Shown: positions 27,023-35,928 of the stretch, in pieces
How positions within the stretch are numbered: the stretch's first letter is position 1
Layout of the letters: every line of letters begins with the position of its first letter
Assembly (NCBI RefSeq): GCF_020886775.1
Contig: NZ_AP024525.1
Span: 4,154,001-4,218,000, forward strand
DNA length: 64,000 nt
Source of the DNA: Sinomonas cyclohexanicum
Lineage (GTDB): Bacteria; Actinomycetota; Actinomycetes; Actinomycetales; Micrococcaceae
Direction of reading: 5' to 3'
Notes under the pieces: model-generated
Database searches by the model: none
Told to the model about the DNA's origin: nothing
What the model saw: only the letters and a program-made list of their open reading frames with translations
Position numbers and translations under genes: made by a program

Positions 27023-27919
27023 ATGGGACTCTTCTCCCGCCGCAAGGCCATGGACCCCGAGCTTGAGGGCCTCACCACGGACCAGGCCGCACTGCTGCGC
27101 CGCCTCGCCGTGGAGGCCGCCGCACGCCACGGCGTGCACGCCCAGGCGAACCCCGACCACCTCGAGACCGCCGACGGGCAACGGTACGGCCTCTCCAACC
27201 TCGCCCGGACCGTCGCCTCCGAGCCTGGGCACGCCTGGGAAGCCGCCGTCGACCGGCACTTCACCGCCGTGCTCTCCGGAACCCCTGCCGCGGCCCTCGA
27301 GGGGCCTGAGCTGCTGGGCCGGCTCCGGGCGAAGTTCATCGCCCCCGAGACCGTCACCCAGGACCGGGCCGAGCGGGACTTCGGCTACGTGCGCTGGGTC
27401 GCCTACCTGCCCCTGGTCATCGCGGTCGACCACCCCGAGAAGGTCGCCTACCTCACCGACGCGGACCTGGCCCGGCTCGGCGACCCCGAACAGGTGTGGC
27501 ACACGGCCTCGATGAACCTCCTGTCCGCGGGGCTCGGCGGCACCCCGGAAGAAGTGGCCCACGAGGGCGGGGCCTTCCTGGGCCTGCAGACCGGCTCCGT
27601 CTACACCGCCACGTGGATGGCCTACCCCCAGGCCCTCATGCAGGCCCTGGGCTTCACCCCCGGCCCCCTCGGCGCGTTCCTGGCCGCACCCGCCGCGAAT
27701 GCCCTGAACCTCCACCTCATCGGCGAGGCCACCGGGATGGCGGACCTGCAGCTCATGGTCCAGCTCACCGCCCTGCAGCACTCCCGGCTGCCCTCGCCCC
27801 TGAGCCCGCACCTGTACTGGTGGGACGGGCAGGACTCCATCCAGCCCATCACCTCATTCGACGGCGAGGACACCCACCTCGTCCTCCCGGACGAGCTCGA
27901 GCACCTCCTGGAACGCTGA
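27023..27919 (+). CDS. cytosolic protein of unknown function
   Basis: A 298-aa protein read from an ATG 54 bp after the protease-like gene, likely the same transcript. It begins MGLFSRRKAMDPELEGL, lacks a signal peptide or membrane helix, and is mixed alpha/beta with acidic composition. I recognise no domain. As the last passenger before the transposition module it could be another accessory or immunity protein, but nothing in the sequence shows that. Confidence 0.6.
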   Translation: MGLFSRRKAMDPELEGLTTDQAALLRRLAVEAAARHGVHAQANPDHLETADGQRYGLSNLARTVASEPGHAWEAAVDRHFTAVLSGTPAAALEGPELLGRLRAKFIAPETVTQDRAERDFGYVRWVAYLPLVIAVDHPEKVAYLTDADLARLGDPEQVWHTASMNLLSAGLGGTPEEVAHEGGAFLGLQTGSVYTATWMAYPQALMQALGFTPGPLGAFLAAPAANALNLHLIGEATGMADLQLMVQLTALQHSRLPSPLSPHLYWWDGQDSIQPITSFDGEDTHLVLPDELEHLLER

Positions 27920-27956
27920 CCCACGCCCGGGCGTGCCACGGGGGACCAGCCGCAGG

Positions 27957-28589
27957 TCAACCGCGGCGGCCGCCCGCCCGGGCCAGGAGCCTCTGCCCGT
28001 CGGGGCGGAGCTCGCCGGTGGGCGAGAGGTGGCGGTAGAGGGTCTGGCGGCTGATGCCGAGCTCGTCGCAGAGGTCGCCGACGCGGGTCTCGGGCCTGCC
28101 CATGGAGGCCATGGCGAGCCGGAGCTTGGCCGGGGTCATCTTGTAGGGGCGCCCGCCGGTCCGGCCCCGGGCGCGGGCGGAGGCCAGGCCGGCTATGGTG
28201 CGTTCCCTGATGAGCTCGCGCTCGTACTCGGCCAGGGCGGCGAAGATGCCGAAGACGAGCTTGCCCGTGGCGGTGGTGGTGTCGACCGCGGCGCCCTGGC
28301 CGGTGAGGACCCTCAGGCCGATGCCGCGCTCGGTGAGGTCGTGGACGATGTTCACCAGGTGGCGCAGGTCCCGCCCGAGCCGGTCCAGCTTCCACACCAC
28401 CAGGGTGTCCCCGGGCCGGAGGGCCTTCAGGCAGGCTGCGAGCTCCGGCCGGTCGTCGCGCTTCCCCGAGGCCCGGTCCTCGTACACCGCCTCCGCGCCG
28501 ACCCCGGCGGCGGCCAGGAGCGCGTCGCGCTGCAGGTCCGTGGTCTGGGACCCGTCGGCCTTGGACACCCGGACATATCCGACGAGCAC
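27957..28589 (-). CDS. tniR: transposon resolvase TniR (serine recombinase)
   Basis: A 210-aa small serine recombinase. GTG 28589 was chosen because GGGAGGGG lies seven bases upstream and the product then starts VLVGYVRVSKADG with S9 in the catalytic place; ATG 28613 is possible. The catalytic domain shows WKLDRLGRD, and the C-terminal helix-turn-helix is TRVGDLCDELGISRQTLYRHL. It follows tniQ with a 104-bp gap that should hold res, the arrangement of Tn5053. TniR resolves the cointegrate formed by TniABQ. It differs clearly from the other recombinase at 10538, which lies outside the element. Confidence 0.9.
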   Translation of the reverse strand: MLVGYVRVSKADGSQTTDLQRDALLAAAGVGAEAVYEDRASGKRDDRPELAACLKALRPGDTLVVWKLDRLGRDLRHLVNIVHDLTERGIGLRVLTGQGAAVDTTTATGKLVFGIFAALAEYERELIRERTIAGLASARARGRTGGRPYKMTPAKLRLAMASMGRPETRVGDLCDELGISRQTLYRHLSPTGELRPDGQRLLARAGGRRG

Positions 28590-28693
28590 GCCGATCCCCT
28601 CCCGAGCCTTCATCACGTATACGGCCGATTGCGTGACACGCACCCCGACACCTCAGAACCAGGGCGCGGTTGTCACGTAACCCGTCGCTTATT
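28590..28693. promoter_or_regulatory. probable res site of the transposon
   Basis: The tniQ-tniR gap is AT-richer than its neighbours. It holds inverted copies of CGTGACA (near 28633) and TGTCACG (near 28671), plus repeated ACGTA motifs. Tn5053-family res regions lie at this place; subsites are not resolved. Confidence 0.5.
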
Positions 28694-29926
28694 CTACGTC
28701 TCGCCAACGCCCTGGCACACCGCAGTGTGACAGCCTTGTCGCTCGGTCGGCATGGGGAGGTTCTGCTCGGGGATTCCGAGCATGATGAGCTCTTCGCGCG
28801 CGGTGGCGAACCTCTTCGAGCCGGGGTCCGGTGCGAGCAGGGCCAGCAGGCGGCCGGCCTCGAGGGGGTCTGCCCGGGCGGCTGCGAGGGCGTCCTCGAG
28901 CGCCTGCCTCATTTCGGCGGCGCGGACGTCTTCGGGCGTCCTGCCGTCGGGCAGGGACGTGTGGGGCTCGGCGGTCAGGAGGGCGCCCAGGGTCCCTTCC
29001 GCGGTGACCTCTTCGGACTCGATGAGGTGCAGGGCCGCTGCTGCGGCTTCGAGCGTGGCTTGCTGGCGGGGCCAGGGCAGCGCCTCGTACACCCGCCATC
29101 GGCCGGCTCCGCCGCGCACGGGGTGGCCGGCCGCCTCCCAGATGCCGGCCACGGCCCTGCGTGACCTGGCCGGCAGGGCCGCCAGGGGGACGGCGATCTC
29201 GTCGATCAGGGTGCGCAGGAGGCGGAACCAGACACCGGCATGCACCCTGCGGCGGGGAAGGTCGACGGCTCCGGTGTGCAGGGCGGCGTGGGTGAGCCGG
29301 TCCATCGCGGCGACGGCGGCCGGGGCCATTGCGGGTACCGTGTCGGGGTCCTCCCAGAAGAAGCAGATGCCAGGGGCGCCGTATGCCGGCTCGAGCCTGC
29401 ACCCGTGCTCGGGGCAGGTGAGCGTCAGCGGCAGCTGGGATACGAGGGTGAAGCTCCGCAGTGCCGCCGGTGTGGTGCTGATGCAGCCCGGGCAGGCGCG
29501 GTGCATCGGCGGTCGCCGGGGGTCCGCCGGCAGCCAGGGCCGCCAGGCGGCCAGCCGACGGCGAGGTCTGCAGCTCGGGTCCAGCAGGACGGTGTGCTGC
29601 TGGGCGTAGTTCTCGAACGCCCTCCCGGGCTGGTGATCGGGCTCGTGGGGCTCGATGAGCCAGGGCTCCCAGCCGGCCAGCGCCATCGTGCGTATCCGGT
29701 CCATGGGGACGCCGGTGAGCTCGGCGAGGGTCCTGATCAGCTGCACCGGCGGGGCGGAGTCGAAGAGTGCCATCGGGCCCAGGGGCGCCGCTGCGCCGGG
29801 CGTGCTGAGGCCGTGGCGGATCAGGGCCTCAAGGGGCATGTCGTACGCGTCGGCGAGCCGCCACAGCCAGGAGGAGAGGGCTTCCCCTTCGGCTGGTGCG
29901 GGGTGGAGGGGCCAGCGTGGCGTCAT
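28694..29926 (-). CDS. tniQ: transposition protein TniQ
   Basis: A 410-aa TniQ-family protein, start ATG 29926. The N-terminal TniQ domain begins PAEGEALSSWLWRLADAY. A zinc ribbon follows with CPGC and CPEHGC (about residues 145-180). The C-terminal half is helical and charged. TniQ is needed with TniA and TniB for target-directed transposition in Tn5053/Tn402. The natural end of tniB would overlap its ATG (ATGA at 29923-29926), consistent with coupling. Confidence 0.88.
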   Translation of the reverse strand: MTPRWPLHPAPAEGEALSSWLWRLADAYDMPLEALIRHGLSTPGAAAPLGPMALFDSAPPVQLIRTLAELTGVPMDRIRTMALAGWEPWLIEPHEPDHQPGRAFENYAQQHTVLLDPSCRPRRRLAAWRPWLPADPRRPPMHRACPGCISTTPAALRSFTLVSQLPLTLTCPEHGCRLEPAYGAPGICFFWEDPDTVPAMAPAAVAAMDRLTHAALHTGAVDLPRRRVHAGVWFRLLRTLIDEIAVPLAALPARSRRAVAGIWEAAGHPVRGGAGRWRVYEALPWPRQQATLEAAAAALHLIESEEVTAEGTLGALLTAEPHTSLPDGRTPEDVRAAEMRQALEDALAAARADPLEAGRLLALLAPDPGSKRFATAREELIMLGIPEQNLPMPTERQGCHTAVCQGVGET

Positions 29927-30839
29927 GCCGGGGTGCGTTCGAACGTCCGGCGCCGTTCGGTGGGCCCGGTGTAGGGGGCTGCGAGCAGGGTGCGGCGCGG
30001 TTGATGGACTCCTCGCCGGATTCGATGGCGACCGCGGCGGCGGCCGTGAGCAGCCACGCCAGTTCGCCGATGGTCCCCTCGCTGCGGGCGAGCAGGTAGG
30101 AGGCCATCTCCTCGTCGGCGATCGGCGAGGGGCGCCGCAGCGGAAGGGCCGCCGCGAAGCTCGCCAGCAGGGAGCAGGCTTCCGGTCCGGGTTCCCACCG
30201 GGGCAGGGGGAACGGCTCGAAGCGGTTCTCGAGCTGGTCGTCGGACCGGATCGCCAGGTAGGCGTCCCGGGTGCCCACTGCCACCAGCGGGATGCGCAGC
30301 TCGTTGCCGAGGAAGCGGATCAGGTTCAGGAACTCCCGCCGGGTGTCCCCGCGCCCGGCCAGGACGTTGTGGAGTTCGTCGATGACCAGCACCCTGACCC
30401 CGACTGCGCGCAGCAGTGCCAGGGTGGCCTGCTCGAGCTCCGCGATGCGCTGCCGGGGGCGGACCGGTGCGCCCATGGCGGCCTGCAGCGCGACGTAGAA
30501 GCGGCCCACCGACGGCTCGGAGGGCATCTGCACGACCAGCACCGGGATCTTCTCGGAGTCCGGCAGGGAGACGGCGGGGTGGAGCCGCCGGAACTTCTCG
30601 ATGACCATGGTCTTGCCGTTGTTGGTCGGCCCAATCACCAGCAGGTTCGGCATCCGCTCCCGCCGCGGCCAGGCGAACAGCGCCTCCAGCCGCTCCAGTG
30701 CCTGGCTGGCCTTCGTGTAGCCGATCCACCGGTCGGAGCGGAGGCGGCGCAGGCGTTCCTCATCCGGCAGCAGCGCCGTTGCACGGATGCTCTCGTGGAG
30801 ATGTCCCAGGCCCGCCTCCGGCCCCGGTGCGCCTACCAC
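29829..30839 (-). CDS. tniB: transposition ATPase TniB, apparently frameshifted at the 3' end
   Basis: GTG 30839 overlaps the tniA stop. Walker A is GPTNNGKTM with K76 and Walker B is VLVIDELHNVL; the Mu-B/TnsC-like AAA+ core is complete. As read, the product is 336 aa and overruns tniQ by 98 bp with a Pro/Arg-rich tail. Near 30000 (after ESINR) a shift to the other frame gives RTLLAAPYTGPTERRRTFER and a stop at 29923 that overlaps the tniQ ATG exactly. That ending looks native, so one base was probably lost in CGCGCCGCACC. TniB regulates TniA and chooses the target. Confidence 0.8.
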   Translation of the reverse strand: MVGAPGPEAGLGHLHESIRATALLPDEERLRRLRSDRWIGYTKASQALERLEALFAWPRRERMPNLLVIGPTNNGKTMVIEKFRRLHPAVSLPDSEKIPVLVVQMPSEPSVGRFYVALQAAMGAPVRPRQRIAELEQATLALLRAVGVRVLVIDELHNVLAGRGDTRREFLNLIRFLGNELRIPLVAVGTRDAYLAIRSDDQLENRFEPFPLPRWEPGPEACSLLASFAAALPLRRPSPIADEEMASYLLARSEGTIGELAWLLTAAAAVAIESGEESINRAAPCSQPPTPGPPNGAGRSNAPRHDATLAPPPRTSRRGSPLLLAVAARRRVRHAP

Positions 30840-32500
30840 TGCTCGATCACCTCGAATGGCACCGCCGGCACCGCTTGGCTCGGCTGCGGCGGCGGGACCG
30901 GCGAGATCGGAGGAGAGTCGGCCGTCGGGGTGCGGCGGCGGCGTTCGGCGTTCCGGCGGGCCTTCCGGGTGGCGGCCTTGGCCGTGTCGGTGATGGCGCG
31001 CATCTGGTCGACCATGCGGAACAGGGCCTCCTCGTCGACCTGGGACCTTCCCTCGGTGCGCAGGCGCATCACCGCCGCCCGATGCTCCCACAGGGTCACC
31101 GGCGGACGGGACAGGGACCGGTACGGCACGGCCAGGTAGGAGCCGCCGTCCGGGTCCAGGACCCAGATCCGGCTGATGTCGCGCGGGTCCCGGCGCAGCA
31201 CGAAGGAATCGAGCTGGTCGCGGCGGGCGACCCAGGGCTTGAGGGCATCGCTGAAGTAGTGCACGTGGTCCAGGACGAATCCCGTCCGTGCCAGCCTCCG
31301 ACGGTAGACCGGCAGGAAGTCGACCAGGAAGGCCGCACCGTCGGCCACCACCGGCGGTGCGGCCTTCCCGCAGGCCTCCTCCCAGCGCCGTTGCGGGGTC
31401 TGGCCGGTCGTGCCGTGCAGCTGCCCATGGTAGACCGCGACGGCCAGTGCCAGCCACCGCTCGAGCTCGGCCATGGTCAGGGTGGCTTTGGCCTCGGAGT
31501 CGTAGCTGCCGCGTTCGGCCGGGTTGGAGAAGGTCGTGCCGGACAGCTCGTGGACCATGCCCATCATCGTGCCGATGACCCGCTCGACGATCCCGCCGTA
31601 GTGGGGCTGCCCGCCGGGCCTATAGCGCAGCGAGATCCCGTGCTGCTCGCAGCCCCTGCGCAGCGCTTCGCCCTTGAACTCCGCGGCGTTGTCCAGATAC
31701 AGCCCGCGCGGCTTACCGCTCATCGGCCAGTCCGCCTCAGCGCCGATCCGCTCCAGCCACGGCCCCTTGTCCGTGGCCATATGCGCCAGGCACAGCCCCA
31801 CCGAGAGGGCCGAGGGCGCCTCCAAGGTCACCACCAGCCCGACGATGCACCTGCTGAACACATCGATTCCCACGGTCACGTACGGGCGGCCGATCGGCAG
31901 GCGCTCCCGCTCGTCGACCACGATCACGTCCACCACGGTGTGGTCGATCTGGACCTGCTCGAGGACCTCCCGCACCGGAGGGACAAGGCCCCCGGCCGAC
32001 TGCAGACGACGCGCGCCGTCGGCTCCCTCCCGGGCCATCGCGGTCGCGAGCGGATCCAGCCCGGCGACGCGTCGGGCAACCGCGGAGCGCGACGGGACCC
32101 GCAGACCGCGCCTGCGGCACAGCCGCGCGATCTCCCGGTGCACCGCCGCAACGGTCTTCTTCTGACGATTCGCATACGCACCCGCGAGCACCTCCCCGAC
32201 TACGGCATCCACGCCCGCAGGCAGCCGGGACCCGCCCCGCCCGCCGGATGACCGGCCCGGAACCATGTCCGAGGCCAGCCCCTCGCCCTCGCGCCACCGG
32301 AGCAGCAGCGAATAGACCTGACGCTTCGAGACCCCCAGCGCCTCCGCCGCGGCATCCACCGCGCCCGCCGCCAGCCGATCGGCCGCGGCCAGCGGGCCGA
32401 TCACCTCCGCACGGCGGACCGCCGAAGCCCACACCGGCTCCGGCACCGAGAGGAGACCCCGCTCCGGCACCCGGTCCTCATCGACCACGCCATCCTGCAC
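30833..32500 (-). CDS. tniA: Tn402/Tn5053-type DDE transposase TniA
   Basis: A 555-aa Mu/TnsB-like transposase read from GTG 32500, nearest the right end of the element. An N-terminal helix-turn-helix domain (AAEALGVSKRQVYSLL, 51-66) precedes the rve core with D186 (QIDHTVVDV), D270 (LYLDNAAEF) and E306 (GIVERVIG). The C-terminal Mu-type barrel and a basic tail rich in Arg follow. It should bind the 18-bp repeats at both ends and cut and join them. It appears intact. Confidence 0.93.
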   Translation of the reverse strand: MQDGVVDEDRVPERGLLSVPEPVWASAVRRAEVIGPLAAADRLAAGAVDAAAEALGVSKRQVYSLLLRWREGEGLASDMVPGRSSGGRGGSRLPAGVDAVVGEVLAGAYANRQKKTVAAVHREIARLCRRRGLRVPSRSAVARRVAGLDPLATAMAREGADGARRLQSAGGLVPPVREVLEQVQIDHTVVDVIVVDERERLPIGRPYVTVGIDVFSRCIVGLVVTLEAPSALSVGLCLAHMATDKGPWLERIGAEADWPMSGKPRGLYLDNAAEFKGEALRRGCEQHGISLRYRPGGQPHYGGIVERVIGTMMGMVHELSGTTFSNPAERGSYDSEAKATLTMAELERWLALAVAVYHGQLHGTTGQTPQRRWEEACGKAAPPVVADGAAFLVDFLPVYRRRLARTGFVLDHVHYFSDALKPWVARRDQLDSFVLRRDPRDISRIWVLDPDGGSYLAVPYRSLSRPPVTLWEHRAAVMRLRTEGRSQVDEEALFRMVDQMRAITDTAKAATRKARRNAERRRRTPTADSPPISPVPPPQPSQAVPAVPFEVIEQW

Positions 32501-32525
32501 GACACCATCAAACGCCGCCTATCCG

Positions 32526-32541
32526 TGCACAGGACTTCGGA
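32526..32541 (-). repeat. inner TniA-type repeat near the right end
   Basis: On the minus strand TCCGAAGTCCTGTGCA, a diverged copy of the terminal repeat, directly upstream of the tniA start. Confidence 0.55.
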
Positions 32542-32553
32542 CACGCCGCATGC

Positions 32554-32570
32554 ACGAACTCGTCTGCACA
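32554..32570 (+). repeat. oppositely oriented TniA-type repeat near the right end
   Basis: ACGAACTCGTCTGCACA matches TCGAAGTCGTCTGCACA at 15 of 17 positions but faces away from the terminal copy. Confidence 0.6.
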
Positions 32571-32590
32571 AGCCCGTATTCGCGCGGCCA

Positions 32591-32616
32591 GCTGTGCAGA
32601 CGACTTCGAACATTGA
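32591..32616 (-). repeat. right terminal inverted repeat of the transposon
   Basis: Read inward it starts TGTCA and ends TTCGAAGTCGTCTGCACA, mirroring 11211-11236. Confidence 0.92.
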
Positions 32617-32621
32617 CAACC
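32617..32621. repeat. right 5-bp target-site duplication (ACCTC)
   Basis: Identical to 11206-11210 at the other end of the element. Confidence 0.9.
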
Positions 32622-32761
32622 TCGGGGCCCTTCTCCGGCTGCCTCACGAACGATCGTTTCCGTCCCACAAGGGCCCCTCAAGACCGCTCAACCGCTAGCA
32701 CTCTCAGTACTAGTATTCGCGCCGTCTGGAGCGGACCCACCGCGCGTGGCAGTCTGGTGCA

Positions 32762-34645
32762 ATGCCAGCACTTCGCTCTCGCACCGTGACCCATGGCCGC
32801 AACATGGCGGGCGCCCGCGCACTGATGCGCGCCTCCGGCGTCGCCAACTCGGACATCGGCAAGCCGATCATCGCCGTCGCCAACTCGTTCACCGAGTTCG
32901 TCCCCGGCCACACCCACCTGCAGCCGGTAGGCCGCATCGTCTCCGACGCGATTCTCGCCGCCGGTGCCGTGCCGCGCGAGTTCAACACGATCGCCGTGGA
33001 CGACGGCATCGCGATGGGCCACGGCGGCATGCTCTACTCGCTCCCATCCCGCGACCTCATCGCCGACTCCGTCGAGTACATGGTCAACGCGCACTGCGCC
33101 GATGCCCTCGTGTGCATCTCCAACTGCGACAAGATCACCCCCGGGATGCTCATGGCCGCGCTGCGCCTGAACATCCCCACGGTGTTCGTCTCCGGCGGCC
33201 CCATGGAGGCCGGCCGCGTGACCCTCACGGACGGCTCCGTCCGCTCCCTGGACCTGGTCAACGCGATCTCCGACGCCGTCGACGAGTCGATCTCCGACGC
33301 CGACATCGACCTCATCGAGCAGAACGCGTGCCCCACGTGCGGCTCCTGCTCGGGCATGTTCACGGCCAACTCGATGAACTGCCTCACCGAGGCCATCGGC
33401 CTCTCGCTCCCGGGCAACGGCTCCGTCCTCGCGACCCACACCGCGCGCAAGGCGCTCTACGAGCGCGCGGGGGCCACCGCCGTCGGCCTCGCCAAGCGCT
33501 ACTACGAGGACGACGACGCGTCCGTCCTCCCGCGCTCGATCGCCACTGCGGAGGCATTCGACAACGCGATGGCCCTGGACATCGCGATGGGCGGCTCGAC
33601 CAACACGATCCTGCACCTGCTCGCCGCCGCTCAGGAGGCCGGCGTCGAGTACGGACTCGCGGAGATCGACGCGAAGTCCCGCAAGGTTCCGTGTCTGGCG
33701 AAGGTCGCGCCGAACGTGGCCAAGGACAAGACCTACTACATGGAGGACGTGCACCGCGCCGGCGGCATCCCGGCGCTGCTGGGCGAGCTCAACCGCGGCG
33801 GACTCCTGCACACCAACGTCCGCTCGGTGCACTCGGACGACCTCGCCTCGTGGCTCGATGCGTGGGACGTCCGCGGCGGTAAGGCCACCGACGAGGCCCA
33901 GCAATTGTGGCACGCGGCGCCTGGCGGCCAGCGCTCCTCGACCGCGTTCTCGCAGTCGAACGAGTGGACCTCGCTCGATACCGACGCCGAGGGCGGCTGC
34001 ATCCGATCGGTGGAACACGCGTACTCCAAGGACGGCGGCCTCGCCGTGCTGTACGGAAATGTGGCGATCGACGGCGCCGTCGTGAAGACCGCCGGCGTGG
34101 ACGAATCCATCTGGACGTTCGAGGGCCCCGCCGTGGTGTGCGAGTCGCAGGAGGAGGCCGTCGAGAAGATCCTGAACAAGACGGTCAAGGAGGGCGACGT
34201 CGTGGTGATCCGCTACGAGGGACCCAAGGGCGGGCCCGGCATGCAGGAGATGCTGTATCCGACCTCGTTCCTCAAGGGCCGCGGCCTCGGCAAGAAGTGC
34301 GCGCTCATCACGGACGGGCGCTTCTCCGGGGGCACATCCGGGCTCTCCATCGGGCACATCTCCCCCGAGGCTGCCTCCGGCGGCACCATCGCCCTCGTGA
34401 AGGACGGGGACCGGATCCGCATCAATATCCCGAACCGCTCCATGGAGCTGCTCGTGGACCCGGCCGAGCTCTACGCGCGCCGCGAGCACCTCGAGGCCAC
34501 GACCGGGTACCACCCGGTGAACCGCGAGCGCCCCGTGTCCGCGGCCCTGCGCGCCTACGCGGCCATGGCCACCTCTGCGGACAAGGGCGCCGTGCGCGAC
34601 GTCGACTCGCTCACGCGACTCACGTCCCCGCAGCCGATCGGCTAG
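32762..34645 (+). CDS. ilvD: dihydroxy-acid dehydratase
   Basis: A 627-aa enzyme of valine/isoleucine/pantothenate synthesis; it dehydrates 2,3-dihydroxy-3-methyl acids to 2-oxo acids. The IlvD/Edd family is clear: [10 protein letters not shown] with C122, and [11 protein letters not shown] (C190, C193, C196) for the iron-sulfur cluster and Mg site. The C-terminal part carries [12 protein letters not shown] and [16 protein letters not shown]. It stands alone, 140 bp from the transposon end, and is followed by a strong terminator. The transposon has probably replaced or moved part of its natural upstream region. Confidence 0.97.
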   Translation: MPALRSRTVTHGRNMAGARALMRASGVANSDIGKPIIAVANSFTEFVPGHTHLQPVGRIVSDAILAAGAVPREFNTIAVDDGIAMGHGGMLYSLPSRDLIADSVEYMVNAHCADALVCISNCDKITPGMLMAALRLNIPTVFVSGGPMEAGRVTLTDGSVRSLDLVNAISDAVDESISDADIDLIEQNACPTCGSCSGMFTANSMNCLTEAIGLSLPGNGSVLATHTARKALYERAGATAVGLAKRYYEDDDASVLPRSIATAEAFDNAMALDIAMGGSTNTILHLLAAAQEAGVEYGLAEIDAKSRKVPCLAKVAPNVAKDKTYYMEDVHRAGGIPALLGELNRGGLLHTNVRSVHSDDLASWLDAWDVRGGKATDEAQQLWHAAPGGQRSSTAFSQSNEWTSLDTDAEGGCIRSVEHAYSKDGGLAVLYGNVAIDGAVVKTAGVDESIWTFEGPAVVCESQEEAVEKILNKTVKEGDVVVIRYEGPKGGPGMQEMLYPTSFLKGRGLGKKCALITDGRFSGGTSGLSIGHISPEAASGGTIALVKDGDRIRINIPNRSMELLVDPAELYARREHLEATTGYHPVNRERPVSAALRAYAAMATSADKGAVRDVDSLTRLTSPQPIG

Positions 34646-34671
34646 CCTCCGGGGCCCGCTGAGTACAGCTC

Positions 34672-34730
34672 GATACAGCTCAGGCGGCTCCGCCCCCGGA
34701 AACGGGAGGCGGAGCCGCCTGAGCTGTATC
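34672..34730 (+). terminator. long perfect hairpin after ilvD
   Basis: A 23-bp perfect stem: arm 34672-34694 starts GATACAGCTCAGG and arm 34708-34730 ends CCTGAGCTGTATC, with a 13-base loop. It lies between convergent genes (ilvD and the DUF2637 gene), so it can serve both. Confidence 0.8.
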
Positions 34731-34798
34731 GGAATGCCCGGCTGTCCGGGCAGGTGGGGCAGCACCGGTCGCGCCGGGCCCTCAGCCCTGCCTGCCGA

Positions 34799-35875
34799 TC
34801 AGCCCTGAGCCGAGACCAGTTCCTTAGAAGCGTCCTCGGACCCCGCATCGGGCTCAGCGGTCTGACCCGCAGGGTTCTGCACCGTGGTCTGGGGAGCCGG
34901 CGGCACGATAGCCGCCATTCCCGTCATCCCCTCCGCGCTCTGCGGGGGCCTGAGGAGTGGGTTGACCGCCGTGACGGTCGACAGCTCCGGCATGAGCTGG
35001 CGCGAGGACCCGGAGCCCTTGGCCGCTGGACGGGCCCCCGCGGGCGTGGCTGCTGCCACACTGGGGGCGGGCGTGCGCTTGGCCACTGGGCTCTTGGCAC
35101 CCGTCCGCGCGGCGGTCGGCTTGGCCGCCGCGCCCGGCGGCGCGCTGGCGGTGGCCGGCTTGCTCGGCTTCCGCTTCGGCGCGGCCTTGGGCTTGGGGGC
35201 TGGTGCAGCAGCATCGGGAGCGGTCTCGGCCAGGGCCTCCTCGACGACAGCCACCCCACCAACGGCAGAGTCAGTGTCGGCGTCGGTGGAGGCGGCGTCG
35301 GCAGAACCGCCGGCGTCAGGGGCTGCGCTGGCCGCTGCCGGGATGCCGTCGGCTGGGCGCTCGCCCTCGACGGCCAGCTGGGCTTGATCGGCTTCCGCCG
35401 CGAGGGAAGCCAACATCTCAGCGGAGTTGCGCGCGTACTGCACGAGCAGCACGGTGAGGTGGGTGATCGCCAGGAGCACAACCGGCGGCATCGCCGCCAC
35501 GAGCGCGGACACGACGACCGGCACATTCCCGTGGGACGCCTGGACGGCGAGGATCGCGTGGATCGAGTTGGCGGCCGTCGAGACGACCGCGCCGAAGAAC
35601 AGCAGGATCCACGGGTAGAACTGCTCTTTGCCCTCGCGTCCCGCGAGCGCGACGATCGCCACCGTCGCGGCGACGATCATGCCGTCCACGATGAGCGGCC
35701 ACATCCACCCGATCTCGGGGTTGATGCCCGCGCGGACGGCGAGGTCGGTCAGTGCGGAGAAACTGAGGACGAATGCTCCGGAGCCGATGACGACGGTCGA
35801 GGCGATGCCTGTCGCGACAATGGGCTTGGAGATCGGCTTGTAGGCCTTCGGGGGGCGCGCGTTCTGGGGGTTCAC
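34799..35875 (-). CDS. DUF2637 domain membrane protein
   Basis: A 358-aa protein from GTG 35875. Four hydrophobic helices at about residues 20-165 form the DUF2637 domain (GWMWPLIVDGMIVAATVAIVALA). A long Ala/Pro/Lys-rich tail follows (170-358), with low complexity and probably disordered. DUF2637 proteins occur in actinobacterial chromosomes and plasmids and have no firmly known role. It is transcribed alone, convergent to ilvD. Confidence 0.8.
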   Translation of the reverse strand: MNPQNARPPKAYKPISKPIVATGIASTVVIGSGAFVLSFSALTDLAVRAGINPEIGWMWPLIVDGMIVAATVAIVALAGREGKEQFYPWILLFFGAVVSTAANSIHAILAVQASHGNVPVVVSALVAAMPPVVLLAITHLTVLLVQYARNSAEMLASLAAEADQAQLAVEGERPADGIPAAASAAPDAGGSADAASTDADTDSAVGGVAVVEEALAETAPDAAAPAPKPKAAPKRKPSKPATASAPPGAAAKPTAARTGAKSPVAKRTPAPSVAAATPAGARPAAKGSGSSRQLMPELSTVTAVNPLLRPPQSAEGMTGMAAIVPPAPQTTVQNPAGQTAEPDAGSEDASKELVSAQG

Positions 35876-35928
35876 CCTAGTGTTCTACCACGGCGCAGGC
35901 AACGTTCCGCGACCGGTCCGCGCGGCCC

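Larger units (their letters stand above)
11211..32616. mobile_element. Tn402/Tn5053-type transposon carrying bacteriocin and polymorphic-toxin modules (21.4 kb)
   Basis: Both ends begin TGTCA and share TTCGAAGTCGTCTGCACA in opposite orientation (23 of 26 end positions agree). A perfect 5-bp duplication, ACCTC, flanks the element. The transposition module tniA-tniB-tniQ-res-tniR occupies 27957-32500 and reads inward from the right end, the order known from Tn5053. About 16 kb of passengers lie to its left: a lactococcin-972 cassette, an IS21-family element, tandem immunity genes, an ALF-repeat toxin and three further genes. No resistance or integron genes are present. Since tniB looks frameshifted, current mobility is uncertain. 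Confidence 0.93.

Noticed and set aside
24386-27811. 1141-codon minus-strand open frame
   Set aside because: Antisense to three well supported genes with signal peptides and motifs; a by-product of GC-rich third positions.
34799-35200. Repetitive Ala/Pro/Lys stretch considered as a separate secreted gene
   Set aside because: It is in frame with the DUF2637 helices and is simply that protein's disordered tail.
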